Shown here: one piece after another, positions 4,972 to 5,542 of the stretch
How the letters are laid out: every line of letters begins with the position of its first letter
How positions within the stretch are numbered: position 1 is the first letter of the stretch
NCBI GenBank assembly: GCA_003555185.1
Contig: PWFZ01000237.1
Coordinates: forward strand, 1-5,542
Source: Balneolaceae bacterium
GTDB taxonomy: Bacteria; Bacteroidota; Rhodothermia; Balneolales; Balneolaceae
DNA: 5,542 nucleotides
Direction: 5' to 3'
Program-made: the position numbers and the translations under genes
Notes under the pieces: generated by a model
Told to the model about the DNA's origin: nothing
Database searches by the model: none
What the model saw: only the letters and a program-made list of their open reading frames with translations

Positions 4972-5542
4972 TCACTCTATTAAATTAACTCTCTTCTGAT
5001 ATTCTGTTATGGCTTTATTTAATAACGTCTCTTTTTTAATTTCAAATGGTGTATTACTATCGTGAAAACTGAAGATCTCTTGTATAACATTAGTCGTGCC
5101 ATCAAGGAATTCATCTAATACATTTAAAGTGGACTCTTTTAATCCTTTATTTTCTCTCAATATCCTATTCATATAAAATAATGCGAATGTATCGTGTCGT
5201 GATTCATCCGTTTCACTATTCGAAATCCCTTTTGCCATACCCGGTAAAATTCCTTTTTCTCCCAAAATTTCCTTCAGTGTTAAGAAACAGGTTCTTTTGA
5301 GCGTACCCTTCACTATTATATTTAGCAAACTGAATGCCTTTAGTTTTTCAATTGGTGAGGGATTTCTTTCCAGCCTAACCATTGTTTGAGAAAGTTTAGT
5401 ATAAAGAAGTGACTTGAAGTGTGGACCATGATATTTGCTTAATTGCTGTTTATGTCCTGTAACTTCATTTGAATACCGTGAATAGAATTTAATATGCTTT
5501 GATTCATCATAAACCATTGCGGACATAAATAACTGATCTTCT
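4972..5542 (-). CDS. R2lox-like ferritin-fold protein with altered metal site (5' end outside window)
   Basis: The frame is open to the right edge, reading EDQLF before the first in-frame Met at 5526, so that Met is probably internal. Numbering from it gives 184 residues to the stop. Two ExxH motifs are seen: E8-H11 in DESKHIKFYSRY and E108-H111 in DESRHDTFALFYMNRIL. The stretch NIIVKGTL (69-76) and GEKGILPGMAKG (89-100) match the helix and GILPG loop of R2lox, ribonucleotide reductase R2-like ligand-binding oxidases. E8, residue 73 and E108 have spacings of 65 and 35, equal to the R2lox ligands E102, E167 and E202. Residue 73 is Lys (AAG) where the bridging Glu belongs, and the position of the crosslinking Tyr (five residues earlier) is Leu68. 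The first Glu ligand would lie beyond the window. The fold is cytoplasmic and helical; canonical di-metal oxidase chemistry is doubtful. The substrate is unknown. It sits upstream of and co-oriented with the two ATP-grasp genes. Confidence 0.75.
   Translation of the reverse strand, partial: EDQLFMSAMVYDESKHIKFYSRYSNEVTGHKQQLSKYHGPHFKSLLYTKLSQTMVRLERNPSPIEKLKAFSLLNIIVKGTLKRTCFLTLKEILGEKGILPGMAKGISNSETDESRHDTFALFYMNRILRENKGLKESTLNVLDEFLDGTTNVIQEIFSFHDSNTPFEIKKETLLNKAITEYQKRVNLIE

Noticed and set aside
4972..5542. AurF-type N-oxygenase or standard ribonucleotide reductase small subunit
   Set aside because: The exact R2lox ligand spacing and the GILPG loop fit R2lox better; no AurF-like extra His ligand or R2 tyrosyl-radical context is evident.

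Overview
The window looks like AT-rich chromosomal DNA from a Bacteroidota-like bacterium, most plausibly of the Balneolota/Rhodothermota side. That placement is inferred from protein style only: an outer-membrane barrel ending in Phe, an MBL hydrolase beginning GTGTSMGVPVAGGFG, and very tight gene packing. No marker gene fixes the lineage. There are three blocks.

Left block (1-1154, minus strand): a compact three-gene operon read right to left. It encodes a secreted beta-barrel-like outer-membrane protein, then (2 nt later) a 98-residue conserved-looking small protein of unknown function, then (no gap) the first 37 codons of a PhnP/RNase Z-like MBL-fold hydrolase cut by the window edge.

Middle block (1184-2018, plus strand): an exported-looking thioredoxin-type glutathione peroxidase starts 29 nt from the divergent barrel gene. 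It is followed by a terminator-like hairpin, a near-consensus promoter overlaid by a long interrupted dyad, a complete tRNA-Asp(GUC), and a strong intrinsic terminator. About 200 nt of non-coding DNA with degenerate CRCRATG repeats separates this block from the next.

Right block (2219-5542, minus strand): transcription appears to run from a ferritin-like R2lox-type protein (5' end outside the window) through two tandem paralogous COG3919-type ATP-grasp ligases. The ligases are 12 nt apart and probably co-transcribed. The R2lox-like protein keeps both ExxH motifs at the exact R2lox spacing, but has Lys at a bridging Glu ligand position and Leu at the crosslinking Tyr position. Both ATP-grasp proteins share His where the family normally has the metal-binding Asn (ExH instead of ExN). 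A di-iron-fold protein next to two amide-type ligases suggests a small biosynthetic or cell-surface modification locus. This is the part of the window most likely to hold something undescribed, though its product cannot be read from the sequence.
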